Counted from the stretch's first letter, positions 1 through 9,891 are shown. The stretch is 64,000 nucleotides of DNA from Rouxiella badensis (GCF_002093665.1 NZ_MRWE01000018.1:1-64000), one strand, 5' to 3'. Numbers and translations: made by a program. The notes: generated from the letters alone by a model not told the origin.

Positions 1-170
1 CCAACTCATTCTAATAATGCATAAAAACAGTATTTTATATAACAACAATATCATTTATCAATTGATTTTGTCTCGCACCTGATTATAAAAAACTCAAGAT
101 TTCTTTATGATGCTGAGTGCAATGCCGCTTCGGCAATAAAGTCTAACGGTGATTGGCCTTATTACAATAA

Positions 171-197
171 AAAAACCAGCCATTAAGGCTGGTTTTT
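171..197 (-). terminator. Intrinsic terminator downstream of topA
   Basis: An 11-bp inverted repeat (171-181 and 187-197, loop ATTAA) lies 31 bases beyond the topA stop codon. Read on the minus strand the stem ends in a run of U. The run of T at 193-197 would also let it work in the other direction. The rest of 1-227 shows no coding potential. Confidence 0.75.
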
Positions 198-227
198 ATG
201 ATTCGCAGGTCAGAAAGCCGTTAAGAC

Positions 228-2825
228 TTACTTTTTGCCTTCCACCCACTTGCCGTCAACGAAGAACGCCGTCCAGCCTGTCGCTTTACCGTCTTTCTCA
301 GAAGACACGTATTGCTGCTTAGTCTTCCGGCTGAAGCGCACCATCGACTTATTACCTTCTGGGTCGGCGACCGGCGCATCGGCCAGGTAGCTCAGTTTTT
401 CAGGCAAACGGTCTTTGAAGCGCAGCAACTCTTCGACTAAAGGCGCACGCGTTTCGCGCGATTTAGGGAAGGTATTGGCCGCCAGGAACACGCCGGCAGC
501 ACCGTCACGCAGAACGAAATACGCATCGGATTTTTCACAAGGCAGTTCTGGCAGAGGCACCGGATCTTCCTTCGGCGGTGCAACATCACCGTTACGCAGG
601 ATCTTGCGAGTGTTCTTACAGGTCTCGTTGGTACAGCCCATGTATTTACCGAAACGGCCCATTTTCAGGTGCATTTCGGAACCACACTTGTCGCACTCGA
701 CAACCGGACCGTCGTAACCCTTGATGCGGAACTCGCCTTCTTCGATTTCGTAACCATCGCAGGCCGGGTTGTTACCGCAGACGTGCAGCTTGCGATTGGT
801 ATCAATCAGGTAGCTGTCCATCGCAGTACCACACTTGGTGCAGCGGCGGCGGGCGCGCAGGGCGTTGGTTTCAGCGTCGTCCCCTTCGAGAACGTTGAGA
901 ACTTCAGATTCCGGCACCAGGTTAATGGTGGTCTTACAGCGCTCTTTCGGCGGCAACGCATAGCCGGAACAGCCGAGGAACACGCCAGTGGTCGCGGTAC
1001 GGATGCCCATCGGACGGCCACAGGTCGGGCAGTCGATGCTGGTCATCACCATCTGGTTCGGGCGCATTCCGCCCTCTTCCGGATCTTTTTCGGCGATTTC
1101 AAGCTGCTGGCTGAACTGGGTGAAGAAGTCATCCAGTACGCCTTTCCACTCGGCCTTATTGTTGGCGACCTCATCAAGACCGTCTTCCATGCGCGCGGTG
1201 AAGTCATAGTTCATCAGTTCGCGGAAGTTATCTTCCAGACGATCGGTAACTATCTCACCCATTTTCTCGGCATAGAAACGGCGATTCTCGACGTGCACAT
1301 AGCCCCTGTCCTGAATGGTCGAAATGATCGACGCATAGGTGGACGGACGGCCAATACCGCGTTTTTCTAACTCTTTAACCAGCGACGCTTCGCTGAAACG
1401 CGCTGGCGGCTTGGTGAAGTGTTGCGTTGGCAGCAGCTGTTGCAGCTCAAGCGTACTTCCGACTTCGATAGGCGGCAGCGTGCGGTCTTCATCGCCCTTG
1501 CGTAGCGCAGGCATCACGTGGGTCCAGCCGTCAAAGCGCAAGGTACGACCTTTAGCACGCAGCGAATAGTCGCCGGCTTTCACGGTCAGCGTGGTGGAGT
1601 CATACTGTGCTGGCACCATCTGACAGGCGACGAACTGACGCCAGATCAGCTGATACAAACGCTGGGCGTCCGCTTCCATGTCTTTCAACTGCTCGGAAAC
1701 CACGTTGACGTCGGAAGGACGAATCGCTTCGTGTGCTTCCTGAGAATTTTCTTTGTTGCTGTATTGGTTAGCAGTTTTCGGCAGGTATTTCTCACCGAAA
1801 TTATCGTTGATGTAGCCGCGCACCATTTCTACTGCATCCTGACTCAGGTTGGTGGAGTCGGTACGCATGTAGGTAATATGACCGGCTTCATACAGACGCT
1901 GGGCCATCATCATGGTTTTCTTCACGCCAAAGCTCAGACGGGTGCTCGCCGCCTGTTGCAGCGTAGAAGTAATAAAAGGTGCACCCGGCTTACTGCTGGT
2001 CGGTTTGTCTTCGCGGTCAACGACGTCGTAGCGCGCTTTTTCGAGCAGTGCGACGGCGGCGTGAGTCTGCTCACGGTTAACCGGCTTAAACGCTTTCTCG
2101 AGGTGATGCGTCACCTCCATCTGCAGAGCGATATTCTCTTTCGACTGCAGATCGGCGTGCAGCTCCCAATACTCTTCAGGAACAAAGGCTTTGATCTCTT
2201 TTTCACGTTCGACCACCAGACGTACGGCAACGGACTGAACGCGCCCAGCCGAGAGCCCACGGGCAATCTTTTTCCACAGCAGCGGAGAAACCATGTAACC
2301 CACAACGCGGTCCATGAAACGACGCGCCTGCTGGGCATTAACGCGGGCAATATTTAGCTCACCCGGCTGTTCGAATGCCTGTTGAATGGCATTCTTGGTT
2401 ATTTCATTAAAAACAACGCGGCTAAAGCGTTTATCGTCACCCCCAATCACTTCCCGCAGGTGCCATGCAATGGCTTCCCCTTCGCGGTCAAGGTCGGTTG
2501 CGAGATAGATGTGGTCGGCTTTTTCTGCGAGAGATTTTAACTCAGCGACAACCTTTTCTTTACCTGGCAATATTTCATACTGCGCAGCCCATCCGTGATA
2601 CGGATCGACGCCCATACGATTAACCAGCGCGGTTTTCTCATCCTTTTTTACTTTTTTCTTTGTTTTTTCTTCGGTTGAGTCAGCGCTTTTTTTACTCGCA
2701 GAGCCACTGGTTGGTAAATCGCGGATATGACCCACGCTGGACTTAACCACGTAGTCATTTCCTAAATATTTATTAATCGTTTTGGCTTTTGCCGGGGACT
2801 CAACTATTACGAGAGCTTTGCCCAT
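228..2825 (-). CDS. topA: DNA topoisomerase I (type IA, omega protein)
   Basis: Relaxes negatively supercoiled DNA by single-strand passage, balancing gyrase and removing R-loops behind RNA polymerase. The protein has 865 residues, the same length as in E. coli. The Toprim domain starts at once ([12 protein letters not shown]) and carries the acidic DLDREGEA motif near residue 112. The catalytic tyrosine is Tyr319 in [10 protein letters not shown]. The C-terminal third holds three four-cysteine zinc ribbons (CPTC, CTKC and CDKC clusters) followed by zinc-ribbon-like repeats that bind single-stranded DNA and RNA polymerase. A lysine-rich insert near residues 44-65 sits between the first Toprim strands. 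It is transcribed alone, away from yciN, and ends at a strong hairpin. Confidence 0.98.
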   Translation of the reverse strand: MGKALVIVESPAKAKTINKYLGNDYVVKSSVGHIRDLPTSGSASKKSADSTEEKTKKKVKKDEKTALVNRMGVDPYHGWAAQYEILPGKEKVVAELKSLAEKADHIYLATDLDREGEAIAWHLREVIGGDDKRFSRVVFNEITKNAIQQAFEQPGELNIARVNAQQARRFMDRVVGYMVSPLLWKKIARGLSAGRVQSVAVRLVVEREKEIKAFVPEEYWELHADLQSKENIALQMEVTHHLEKAFKPVNREQTHAAVALLEKARYDVVDREDKPTSSKPGAPFITSTLQQAASTRLSFGVKKTMMMAQRLYEAGHITYMRTDSTNLSQDAVEMVRGYINDNFGEKYLPKTANQYSNKENSQEAHEAIRPSDVNVVSEQLKDMEADAQRLYQLIWRQFVACQMVPAQYDSTTLTVKAGDYSLRAKGRTLRFDGWTHVMPALRKGDEDRTLPPIEVGSTLELQQLLPTQHFTKPPARFSEASLVKELEKRGIGRPSTYASIISTIQDRGYVHVENRRFYAEKMGEIVTDRLEDNFRELMNYDFTARMEDGLDEVANNKAEWKGVLDDFFTQFSQQLEIAEKDPEEGGMRPNQMVMTSIDCPTCGRPMGIRTATTGVFLGCSGYALPPKERCKTTINLVPESEVLNVLEGDDAETNALRARRRCTKCGTAMDSYLIDTNRKLHVCGNNPACDGYEIEEGEFRIKGYDGPVVECDKCGSEMHLKMGRFGKYMGCTNETCKNTRKILRNGDVAPPKEDPVPLPELPCEKSDAYFVLRDGAAGVFLAANTFPKSRETRAPLVEELLRFKDRLPEKLSYLADAPVADPEGNKSMVRFSRKTKQQYVSSEKDGKATGWTAFFVDGKWVEGKK

Positions 2826-3263
2826 AATTACCTTTTACCTAAATTATTCTTCTCGGAAAGAAGATTTTGTCTTGTTTATGCCGCGGCACATTTAATGTCT
2901 TTTTTTATATTGCGGCAGTGAGTCAGGAGATCAACTATTTTTTTCTCTCAGCCTATCCAATCGTCCTCCAGAGGGGCAATCTCATGAATTTTAATGAGTT
3001 AAGAGCCAGAACGATGGTAAGGAAACCGCAATCATGGTCTAAAACAACCTTCGAGCGTAAACAAATCATTCCACCCGATGCCAGAAAATCCCACACTCTA
3101 CCTGATAAAATTTGCCACGCAACCTAATTAGCACGTAAATGCGCTTTCTGCCAAGCTGAACATTATATGTTCAACGCTGAGTGAAGATGTCCACACACCG
3201 ATTGCGGTCTTGTCCGCTGCGGGATTACAATTACGCCAATGATTATAGTGGGGAACACTTTTT
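2826..3263. other. Intergenic region between topA and yciN
   Basis: This 438-base divergent region should hold the promoters of topA (leftwards) and yciN (rightwards). No convincing promoter can be read by eye. An open frame on the plus strand from 2867 to 3127 has no known homologue that I recognise. Its internal ATG at 2983 follows a purine-rich AGAGGGG and could start a 47-residue basic peptide, but this is weak. Confidence 0.5.
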
Positions 3264-3515
3264 ATGCACACGAGCACAGCGGCAATAACTTCTGAAGCAC
3301 TACTTATAGAAGCAAATAAAGCAATCCGCCAGCATGAACATTATCTACCGGGAATGATAGCAACAGAAGTCGAACAAAAAGGCGATGTGTTGGTTTTTAG
3401 CGGAGAATTCTTCCTCGACGAACAAGGATTACCGACCGCTAAAACCCCCGCAGTGTTTAATATGTTTAAACATTTGGCCCATCTTTTTTCAGATAAATAC
3501 CACCTGGTAAAATAG
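3264..3515 (+). CDS. yciN: YciN family protein
   Basis: A small soluble protein of 83 residues, the same length as E. coli YciN. The C-terminal half, from [13 protein letters not shown] through the [18 protein letters not shown] ending, is almost identical to the E. coli protein and is diagnostic of the family. There is no signal peptide, membrane segment or cysteine. The function is not established. As in E. coli it sits next to topA and sohB, but here it is divergent from topA. The ATG is preceded by GTGGGGAAC as a ribosome binding site. Confidence 0.93.
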   Translation: MHTSTAAITSEALLIEANKAIRQHEHYLPGMIATEVEQKGDVLVFSGEFFLDEQGLPTAKTPAVFNMFKHLAHLFSDKYHLVK

Positions 3516-3600
3516 TTTCTTTTTTAGGCGAAAAGATGCGGTTATTAATTAAAAAGAGTTAGACCGTGAGTTAATAGAAAAACGAATTTTTTGAGATTAA

Positions 3601-3622
3601 AAAAGGGACCGAAGTCCCTTTT
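3601..3622 (-). terminator. Intrinsic terminator of sohB (shared with yciN)
   Basis: A 9-bp stem (3601-3609 and 3614-3622, loop CGAA) lies between the convergent yciN and sohB genes. Runs of A and T on either side make it suitable for both strands. Confidence 0.75.
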
Positions 3623-3629
3623 AGAAAAT

Positions 3630-4673
3630 TTACAACAGCGGCTTTTCGCTTCGCTGCAACCAGCGTAAAAATAGACGATCGGCGCTCTCTGCTGCACTGC
3701 CGGTGAACCTGTCCATCATACGTTTACGACGTGCGTAACGTACTGAGATAACCTCGTGGTTCTGCATTTCGGCAATCAGCAGATCGTCGCTGGTACCCAC
3801 CGCGTCAATCAGGCCTTTTTCACGAGCCTGCGTACCGAACCAGTGCTCACCGGTTGCCACAGAATCGATGTCCAGAGAGGGACGATTCTCGTGCACGAAC
3901 TCTTTAAACAACACGTGCGTTTCGTTTAAATCTTCGCGGAACTTTTCACGCCCTTCATCGGTGTTTTCACCAAACAGCGTTAAGGTGCGCTTATATTGAC
4001 CGGCAGTGTGTAGCTCAACGTCGATATCGTTTTTCTTCAGCAAACGGCTGAAGTTAGGGATCTGTGCCACGACGCCAATCGAGCCGATGATGGCGAACGG
4101 TGCTGCCACGATACGGTCAGCGACGCAGGCCATCATGTAACCGCCGCTGGCTGCAACTTTGTCGACCGCAACGGTCAGGCGAATCCCCGCCTGACGCAGA
4201 CGAACAAGCTGAGATGCCGCCAGACCATAACCGTGCACCACGCCGCCCGGACTTTCGAGGCGCAATAAGACTTCATCCTGTGGAGTTGCCACCGCCAGTA
4301 CCGCCGAGATCTCTTCACGCAGAGAGGTGACTTCATGTGCGTCCATGCTGCCTTTAAAATCAATGACATACAAACAGGGTTTGCTGGACGTAGTACCGGT
4401 TTTTGCCTGCTGCTTTTTCGCTTTAGCGTCGGCTTTTTCCTGCTTTTTAAACGCTTTAAGGCTAAGTTTTTGTTCTGCCGGACTCAGGCGGGCGGTGCGC
4501 ATTTCGCGCTGCATTTCGCGATATTCTTCACCCAGGTCGGTCAGGCGTAGCTCCCCCTTACCCGACGATTTACGGTGACGCAGCCCAATGACCAGCACAA
4601 TCAGTGCGCCAATGGCCACCACGACGGTGACTATCTTGGCTAAAAACAGCCCATACAGAGAAAGTAAATCCAC
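3630..4673 (-). CDS. sohB: Inner-membrane signal peptide peptidase-like protease SohB
   Basis: A membrane-bound serine protease of the S49 family, whose E. coli member was found as a multicopy suppressor of htrA (degP) loss. It has 347 residues. One N-terminal transmembrane segment (about residues 9-30) is followed by a charged Lys/Ala-rich linker and the protease domain. The likely nucleophile is Ser176 in VAASGGYMMA, with LESPGGVVHG upstream forming the oxyanion region and the catalytic lysine downstream near LHTAGQYKRT. The domain probably faces the periplasm, inferred from the anchor. It stands alone, convergent with yciN. Confidence 0.95.
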   Translation of the reverse strand: MDLLSLYGLFLAKIVTVVVAIGALIVLVIGLRHRKSSGKGELRLTDLGEEYREMQREMRTARLSPAEQKLSLKAFKKQEKADAKAKKQQAKTGTTSSKPCLYVIDFKGSMDAHEVTSLREEISAVLAVATPQDEVLLRLESPGGVVHGYGLAASQLVRLRQAGIRLTVAVDKVAASGGYMMACVADRIVAAPFAIIGSIGVVAQIPNFSRLLKKNDIDVELHTAGQYKRTLTLFGENTDEGREKFREDLNETHVLFKEFVHENRPSLDIDSVATGEHWFGTQAREKGLIDAVGTSDDLLIAEMQNHEVISVRYARRKRMMDRFTGSAAESADRLFLRWLQRSEKPLL

Positions 4674-5039
4674 AGATACCGCCTTTTCACATTCTGATAA
4701 GATACGACGCCCATTCTAGACAATCGCCGTCGATGAGTCTTGTGCCAAACCGTGCTCGAAACAAAGAGACACCGCTTTTATCCCAATAATGCGTTAAATT
4801 TTCTAAACATGGTGCGGCTGGAGTTCATTTTTGTTACAAATGATCTGCGCAATCTTGGGTTAATCATTGAAAGTCATGTCCATTTAAGGCATATAACTGC
4901 AATTATTCACCCATTTTCAAAATCTATTCTGTCAATTCGTTTGGTCACGGTTGAGGTTATTGCTCCCGGCAAACGAGTTGGTTCGATGCGTTGATGGCCT
5001 CTGCCACCGCATCCTGACGCCACTTTGAGGACAAATTCA
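4674..5039. other. Intergenic region between sohB and yciK
   Basis: This 366-base divergent spacer precedes both sohB and the yciK-btuR operon. It is fairly AT-rich. The open frame from 4740 to 4994 lacks a good ribosome binding site and any recognisable motif, so I treat it as non-coding. Confidence 0.5.
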
Positions 5040-5801
5040 GTGCATTATCATCCTAAATCCGACCTGCTTCGCCAACGTATTATTCTGGTTACCGGTGCAG
5101 GCGATGGTATCGGCCGTGAAGCCGCACTCACCTACGCCCGCTTCGGTGCGCAGGTTATTTTGCTTGGCCGTACCGAAAGCAAACTGGTTAGCGTTCAGCA
5201 AGAGATTGCCCAACAGGGTTGGCACCCTGCCGAGTACCTCACGCTCGACCTGCTGCATGCTTCGCAGGAAGACTGCCAGCGCGTGGCCGACCGTATCGCA
5301 GAATGGGTTCCCCGCCTCGACGGCGTGCTGCACAACGCCGGTTTGTTGAGTGAAATTGTTCCGGTCAGCGACATCAAACTGCAAGACTGGCACGACGTGA
5401 TGCAGGTAAACGTCAACGCAGCCTTTATGCTGACCCAGAGCCTGTTGCCTCTATTATTGAAATCTGCCAGCTCATCGCTGGTCTTTACCAGCTCAAGCGT
5501 GGGCCGCGAAGGCCGCAGCGGTTGGGGCGCCTATTCCGTCTCCAAGTTCGCTACCGAGGGGCTTATGCAGGTGCTAGCAGACGAGTACAAACATACCAAC
5601 CTGCGGGTTAACTGCATCAATCCGGGCGGAACACGCACCAGTATGCGGGCATCTGCATTCCCGGATGAAAACAGCCAAAAACTGAAAACACCTGCCGATA
5701 TCATGCCACTTTACTTGTATCTGATGGGTGACGACAGCCGCCGGAAAACCGGCACCAGTTTCGACGCACAGCCCGGCCGTAAAGCCGGCCCTGCGGAATA
5801 A
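5040..5801 (+). CDS. yciK: YciK family short-chain dehydrogenase/reductase
   Basis: A cytoplasmic NAD(P)-dependent oxidoreductase of the SDR superfamily whose physiological substrate is unknown. The Rossmann motif TGAGDGIG lies near the N-terminus, NAG is present in LHNAGLL, and the catalytic Ser and Tyr-x-x-x-Lys appear in VFTSSSVG and YSVSKFA. I chose the GTG at 5040, giving 253 residues, because GAGG lies 9 bases upstream and the protein then starts VHYHPKSDLL like E. coli MHYQPKQDLL. An in-frame TTG at 5025 would add five residues. It lies 14 bases before btuR and is surely co-transcribed with it, as in E. coli. Confidence 0.94.
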   Translation: MHYHPKSDLLRQRIILVTGAGDGIGREAALTYARFGAQVILLGRTESKLVSVQQEIAQQGWHPAEYLTLDLLHASQEDCQRVADRIAEWVPRLDGVLHNAGLLSEIVPVSDIKLQDWHDVMQVNVNAAFMLTQSLLPLLLKSASSSLVFTSSSVGREGRSGWGAYSVSKFATEGLMQVLADEYKHTNLRVNCINPGGTRTSMRASAFPDENSQKLKTPADIMPLYLYLMGDDSRRKTGTSFDAQPGRKAGPAE

Positions 5802-5815
5802 TTCAGGCGAAAACA

Positions 5816-6406
5816 ATGAGCGCAGACAGACACCAGCAGCGACAACAAAAGCTTAAAGAACAGGTCGATGCACGTATTGAGGCGGCAAAAGAAACGCGCG
5901 GCATTCTTATCGTGCTGACGGGGAACGGCAAAGGTAAAACGACCGGCGCTTTCGGGACCGTTACCCGCGCCGTAGGCCATGGGTTGCGCGCGGGTGTCAT
6001 CCAGTTTATCAAAGGTGAATGGCCGAACGGCGAGCGAAATCTGCTTGAGCCGCACGGCGTCGAATTTCAGGTGATGGCCACCGGTTTTACCTGGGAAACT
6101 CAGAATAAAGAGACGGACACGCTGGCGTGTCAGGCCGTCTGGCAGCACGGTAAACGCATGCTGGCCGATAGCTCGCTTGATTTAGTCGTGCTTGACGAAC
6201 TGACCTACATGCTGAGTTTTGGCTATCTGGATTTACAAGAAGTCATTGATGCGCTAAATGCACGCCCTGCCCACCAGACGGTTATCATCACCGGCCGTGG
6301 ATGCCATCGCGACCTGCTTGAACTGGCCGATACCGTGAGCGAACTACGCCCCGTCAAACACGCCTTCGACGCAGGCATCATGGCCCAACAGGGTATCGAC
6401 TGGTAG
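5816..6406 (+). CDS. btuR: Cob(I)yrinic acid a,c-diamide / cob(I)alamin adenosyltransferase
   Basis: Transfers the adenosyl group of ATP to the cobalt of reduced corrinoids, making coenzyme B12 from salvaged or newly made precursors (BtuR/CobA/CobO family). The protein has 196 residues, the family's usual length. A P-loop of the inverted CobA type, GNGKGKTT, is at residues 36-43, followed by the conserved FIKGEWPNGE segment and VVLDELTYML. The short charged N-terminal helix matches the region that folds over the active site in the Salmonella enzyme. It is the second gene of a yciK-btuR unit and ends at a strong bidirectional terminator. Confidence 0.96.
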   Translation: MSADRHQQRQQKLKEQVDARIEAAKETRGILIVLTGNGKGKTTGAFGTVTRAVGHGLRAGVIQFIKGEWPNGERNLLEPHGVEFQVMATGFTWETQNKETDTLACQAVWQHGKRMLADSSLDLVVLDELTYMLSFGYLDLQEVIDALNARPAHQTVIITGRGCHRDLLELADTVSELRPVKHAFDAGIMAQQGIDW

Positions 6407-6427
6407 ACCGGGCCTGATTATCGAAAC

Positions 6428-6462
6428 AAAAAAACCGCAGCACAATGGCTGCGGTTTTTTTT
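6428..6462. terminator. Bidirectional terminator between btuR and rluB
   Basis: The stem CCGCAGC (6435-6441) pairs with GCTGCGG (6448-6454) around a 6-base loop. It is flanked by A7 on one side and T8 on the other, so it can end transcription of the convergent btuR and rluB genes. Confidence 0.85.
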
Positions 6463-6474
6463 GGCTGACGTCGA

Positions 6475-7704
6475 TCAGCGCTTGCCTGGACCGCTGCTGC
6501 GACGAGCAGGAGCAACCTGAGTATGGCGTTTTACCGCACGGCGAATCTGATTCGCCTTCACGCGGCGGCGATCGCGCTCAACCGGCATCTTGCTCACGGT
6601 TTCTTCGGTCATGTCTACCAGCTGACGCAGGTAGTTGATGTCCGGCAGATCCAGCTCTTTATAGCCGCCGCGAGGCAGGCCTTTAGGCAGGTTAAGATCG
6701 CCGTAGCGAACGCGGATAAGACGGCTAACCTGTACGCCAACGGCTTCCCACAGACGACGTACTTCGCGGTTACGCCCTTCGGTCAGAGTCACGTTGTACC
6801 ACTGATTCAGGCCTTCACCGCCCTGATATTTGATGGTGCGGAAAGCGGCAGGACCGTCTTCCAGCTGTACGCCACGGCTCAGCTGTTTGATTTTCTCATC
6901 GTCAATCTGGCCAAACACGCGCACAGCGTATTCGCGCTCAACTTCGCGGCTTGGGTGCATCAGGCGGTTAGCCAGCTCACCGTCGGTGGTGAACAGCAGT
7001 AAACCTGAAGTGTTGACGTCAAGACGACCCACGGCAACCCAGCGCGAACCGCGCATTTTTGGCAGCCTGTCGAACACGGTCGGACGACCTTCAGGATCAC
7101 TGCGGGTACAGAGTTCGCCTTCTGGTTTGTAGTACGCCAGCACGCGGCAGACAGTGTCTTCCGCTTCAAGAATCGACAGCACGTGGCCATCGAGACGGAT
7201 TTTGGTGCCTGCGGTCAGTTCAACGCGATCGCCGAGGGTGGAAATCTTACCGTCAACGCTGACGCGGCCAGCCTGAATCATCGCTTCAACTTCACGACGA
7301 GAGCCGTGACCTGCACGGGCTAATACCTTTTGCAGCTTTTCGCTCTGCAGGCCATCGCCATCGTCACGTGCGTTTTTAGGCTTTTCGTACTTTGGCGCTT
7401 CTTCTGCTTCGTCATCACTGACTTTTTTCACCACCAGGGACTCGTTACGCGGCTTATTGCTGCGCGGTTTGTCGCCCTGTGGTTTACCGTTACGTGGTTT
7501 GTCACCGCGTGGCTTATCGGTTCGACCTTTATCGGCACCGGATTTATCCGCGGCAGGCTTGCCACCACGAACGGTTTCAATACGGGATTTATCCGCACCC
7601 GGCTTTTTGCCGCGCGGCTTATCCGACTCGCTGCGCTGAGAACGCGGCTTGTCAGACGAATATTTTTCGTTTTTTTGCTTACTGGAATTAAACTTCTCGC
7701 TCAT
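6475..7704 (-). CDS. rluB: 23S rRNA pseudouridine(2605) synthase RluB with long basic N-terminal tail
   Basis: Isomerises U2605 of 23S rRNA to pseudouridine. Residues from about 121 onward form the normal RluB protein: an S4 RNA-binding domain ([18 protein letters not shown]), then the RsuA-type synthase domain with catalytic Asp229 in GRLDVNTSG, ending in a basic tail. E. coli RluB is about 291 residues and starts directly at the S4 domain. Here about 120 residues precede it, low in complexity and built from repeated DKPR, ADKS and GDKP units, so probably disordered and RNA-binding. The start at 7704 follows AAAGAGGC at good spacing; an upstream in-frame Met at 7770 has no such signal. Confidence 0.95.
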   Translation of the reverse strand: MSEKFNSSKQKNEKYSSDKPRSQRSESDKPRGKKPGADKSRIETVRGGKPAADKSGADKGRTDKPRGDKPRNGKPQGDKPRSNKPRNESLVVKKVSDDEAEEAPKYEKPKNARDDGDGLQSEKLQKVLARAGHGSRREVEAMIQAGRVSVDGKISTLGDRVELTAGTKIRLDGHVLSILEAEDTVCRVLAYYKPEGELCTRSDPEGRPTVFDRLPKMRGSRWVAVGRLDVNTSGLLLFTTDGELANRLMHPSREVEREYAVRVFGQIDDEKIKQLSRGVQLEDGPAAFRTIKYQGGEGLNQWYNVTLTEGRNREVRRLWEAVGVQVSRLIRVRYGDLNLPKGLPRGGYKELDLPDINYLRQLVDMTEETVSKMPVERDRRRVKANQIRRAVKRHTQVAPARRSSGPGKR

Positions 7705-7905
7705 TGAGCAGCCTCTTTTGTCGCCTTCACAGGCGTCGGGGGGAGCGGATGGCGCGATGAATAACATCACCCACCCACTAGAATACAGTGACTTAGCATT
7801 AGTAAAAAGTCAGCCGACTATTATACACATTTATTAGTCGAGTGTACTTATGATTGTCTAACAAATCGGCTAACTTTCACGCATCTTTGCGTTGGCTTCG
7901 ATAAC

Positions 7906-8526
7906 TCAGCGGAACGGTACAGGATCGCCAGCCCCTTCGCGTACCACTTCTGGCACAGAGTCTGTCAGGTCAATAACGGTGGTTGGCTGCTGGCCAATCG
8001 AACCGCCGTCAAGAATGAGGTCCACCAGCTTGCCGATGTTGTCCTTGATCTCTTCCGGGTCCGACTCGGCGAAGTCATTACCCGGCAGCATCAGGGTGGT
8101 CGACATCAACGGTTCTCCAAGCACGTCAAGCAACGCCAGCGCAATTGGATTGGAAGGTACGCGCAGCCCGATAGTCTTGCGCTTGTCGTTCATCAGACGG
8201 CGTGGCACTTCTTTGGTCGCCTTGAGAATGAACGTGTAATTGCCGGGGGTATTATTTTTGATCAACCGGAAAGCCGTGTTGTCGACATAGGCATAGGTTG
8301 ACAGTTCGGACAAGTCGCGGCAGACCAGCGTAAAGTTGTGCGTGCCGTCAAGTTGACGAATACGGCAAATGCGTTCCATAGACGCCTTGTCTTCCAGACG
8401 GCAGCCCAGCGCATAGCCTGAGTCGGTCGGATAAACAATCACGCAGCCTTTACGCAGCATGTCGACGGCCTGGTTAACCAATCGCGGCTGCGGGTTCTCA
8501 GGGTGAACGTAAAAATATTGACTCAT
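7906..8526 (-). CDS. yciO: YciO, Sua5/YciO/YrdC family protein
   Basis: A YrdC-fold protein of 206 residues, equal to E. coli YciO. Relatives TsaC and Sua5 make threonylcarbamoyl-adenylate for tRNA t6A; YciO has the same fold, but its true role is unsettled. The family signature VIYPTDSGYALGC is near residue 32, and the nucleotide pocket motifs KRKTIGLRVPSNP and LMSTTLMLPG are present. It lies just downstream of the RNase AM gene on the same strand with a 99-base gap, as in E. coli, and the two may share a transcript. Confidence 0.94.
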   Translation of the reverse strand: MSQYFYVHPENPQPRLVNQAVDMLRKGCVIVYPTDSGYALGCRLEDKASMERICRIRQLDGTHNFTLVCRDLSELSTYAYVDNTAFRLIKNNTPGNYTFILKATKEVPRRLMNDKRKTIGLRVPSNPIALALLDVLGEPLMSTTLMLPGNDFAESDPEEIKDNIGKLVDLILDGGSIGQQPTTVIDLTDSVPEVVREGAGDPVPFR

Positions 8527-8625
8527 AGCAAATCCTCTTCACTTAATAAGGCGCCGGGCTATCAATCCCATGTCATTTGAGCTGCAACAAGGCGGTTATA
8601 GAGTACAGCCAATGCAGTTGCAGCC

Positions 8626-9501
8626 TCAAGGACGAAGGACGGGCCAGTCTTTCCAGACGGCCTCGACGTTGGCCGGTAACCAAAGCTTGCGGCCCAGCTC
8701 AATCCACGAGCAGGGCTGATGGAAATCAGACCCCTGCGACGCCAATAAATGATAATCTCGGGAAAAAGCGGCGTGCTGCGCTCGCTCATGAGGCGCTTGC
8801 TGACACTGCGCGACTTCCATCGCGTCGCCGCCCTGCTCGGCAAAGTAGGCAAGCAGGCGCTTTAACCACTTGGTTGACAGGTCGTAACGTCCTGGATGTG
8901 CCACGACCGCCTGCCCACCAGATTGATGAATAACATCAATAGCTTCTTTTATTGTACACCACTGTGGCGGAACGTAACCGGTATTGCCCTTGGCGAGGTA
9001 TTTTTTAAACACCTTAGCGATGTTCTCGGCAGCACCGACTTCAACCAGATAACGCGCAAAGTGAGCTCGCGTAACCGCCCCGCCCTGTGCATGACGTAGT
9101 GCGCCTTCCCATGCACCTTCGATGCGTGCCTTGGCCAGCCGGCGACCTATCTCTTGTGCACGCTCGACGCGCAACCGCGCCTGATTCTCAAGCAACGCAA
9201 TCATCGCCGGATGCTCAGGGTCGATGCGCAAACCAACAATATGGATCTCGTGATTTTCCCATAGCGTGGAAATTTCAACGCCGTTGATCAGTTGAAGCGG
9301 CAGATTGTGCGCCTCGATGGCCGCCGCTGCACGAGCCAGCCCTTCGGTGCTGTCGTGATCGGTAATAGCTAAAACGCCGACGCGCATGTCGACCGCACGC
9401 TTGACCAGTTCTTCGGGCGTCAGGTAGCCGTCTGAGGCGGTGGTGTGGCTGTGCAGGTCATAAAGGGTGAATGCGGGATTGTCGGATAAACTGGATGTCA
9501 T
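8626..9501 (-). CDS. rnm: RNase AM, PHP-domain 5'-3' exonuclease
   Basis: Known as YciV or TrpH. In E. coli this enzyme trims 5' ends of 23S, 16S and 5S rRNA precursors and degrades short oligonucleotides, including 3',5'-bisphosphorylated species. The protein has 291 residues, near the E. coli 293. All metal-binding PHP motifs are visible: DLHSHTTASDG, ITDHDS, GVEIS, VVAHPGRY and GSDFHQP. It is divergent from the trp operon, its usual neighbour. No signal peptide is present, so the protein is cytoplasmic. Confidence 0.95.
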   Translation of the reverse strand: MTSSLSDNPAFTLYDLHSHTTASDGYLTPEELVKRAVDMRVGVLAITDHDSTEGLARAAAAIEAHNLPLQLINGVEISTLWENHEIHIVGLRIDPEHPAMIALLENQARLRVERAQEIGRRLAKARIEGAWEGALRHAQGGAVTRAHFARYLVEVGAAENIAKVFKKYLAKGNTGYVPPQWCTIKEAIDVIHQSGGQAVVAHPGRYDLSTKWLKRLLAYFAEQGGDAMEVAQCQQAPHERAQHAAFSRDYHLLASQGSDFHQPCSWIELGRKLWLPANVEAVWKDWPVLRP

Positions 9502-9669
9502 AATAATTACAGAAAGACCGGTTATAAAAAACTGTCCCTATCATAACGCGGATGCCTTTGTGGAGTTACCGCTATCTCGATTATTGGCCTGAACAGCATG
9601 GTTTTTGAGCAACTCCGCCCCAGATTTGCGCACAACGCCCTTTTTGCCTAAAGAATGTCAAAAAGGAGG

Positions 9670-9706
9670 TTGACTTTACATCAATGAACTAGTTAACTAG
9701 TACGCA
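9670..9706 (+). promoter_or_regulatory. trp promoter and TrpR operator
   Basis: A -35 box TTGACT (9670-9675) and a -10 box TTAACT (9693-9698) are separated by exactly 17 bases. The -10 lies inside the palindromic operator GAACTAGTTAACTAGTACG, which matches the E. coli trp operator nearly base for base. TrpR with bound tryptophan would therefore exclude RNA polymerase. Confidence 0.95.
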
Positions 9707-9767
9707 AGTTCACAGCACGCTGTGACAACCGAATTCAGGCAAGCACAACTTACTAGAGTGACTGATG

Positions 9768-9830
9768 ATGAAAACCAACATGACTTCTTCTAACAGCTGG
9801 TGGCGCGCCTCCCCAACGCGGGCGGTGTAA
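9768..9830 (+). CDS. trpL: trp operon leader peptide
   Basis: A 20-residue leader peptide, MKTNMTSSNSWWRASPTRAV, too short for usual gene calls. It contains two adjacent Trp codons (TGGTGG at 9798-9803), the hallmark of ribosome-mediated attenuation. When charged tRNA-Trp is scarce the ribosome stalls here and the downstream RNA refolds into the antiterminator. An in-frame ATG three bases earlier (9765) could also start it. The ribosome binding site is probably AGAGTG just upstream. The number and spacing of Trp codons are as in E. coli, although the peptide sequence differs. Confidence 0.9.
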   Translation: MKTNMTSSNSWWRASPTRAV

Positions 9831-9861
9831 TCGCGCATAGCTGTCATCAGACGCTGCAGAT

Positions 9862-9891
9862 ACCCGAAGCCCGCTCATTGCGGGTTTTTTT
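9862..9891 (+). terminator. trp attenuator
   Basis: The stem CCCGC (9870-9874) pairs with GCGGG (9880-9884) around TCATT and is followed by T7 (9885-9891), 23 bases before trpE. This is the 3:4 terminator hairpin of the trp leader. The region just after the leader peptide can pair with its 5' arm to form the alternative antiterminator. Confidence 0.88.

Noticed and set aside
4740-4994. An 84-codon plus-strand frame between sohB and yciK
   Set aside because: No good start signal and no motif. It ends just before the yciK ribosome binding site and is probably leader or promoter DNA.
5802-5815. Possible cobalamin riboswitch for btuR
   Set aside because: Only 14 bases separate yciK and btuR and no B12-box element is seen upstream of yciK.
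7380-7690. Tandem DNA repeats that might be a CRISPR or minisatellite
   Set aside because: The repeats are short, in frame and degenerate; they encode the DKPR-type tail of RluB. There are no spacers of constant length.
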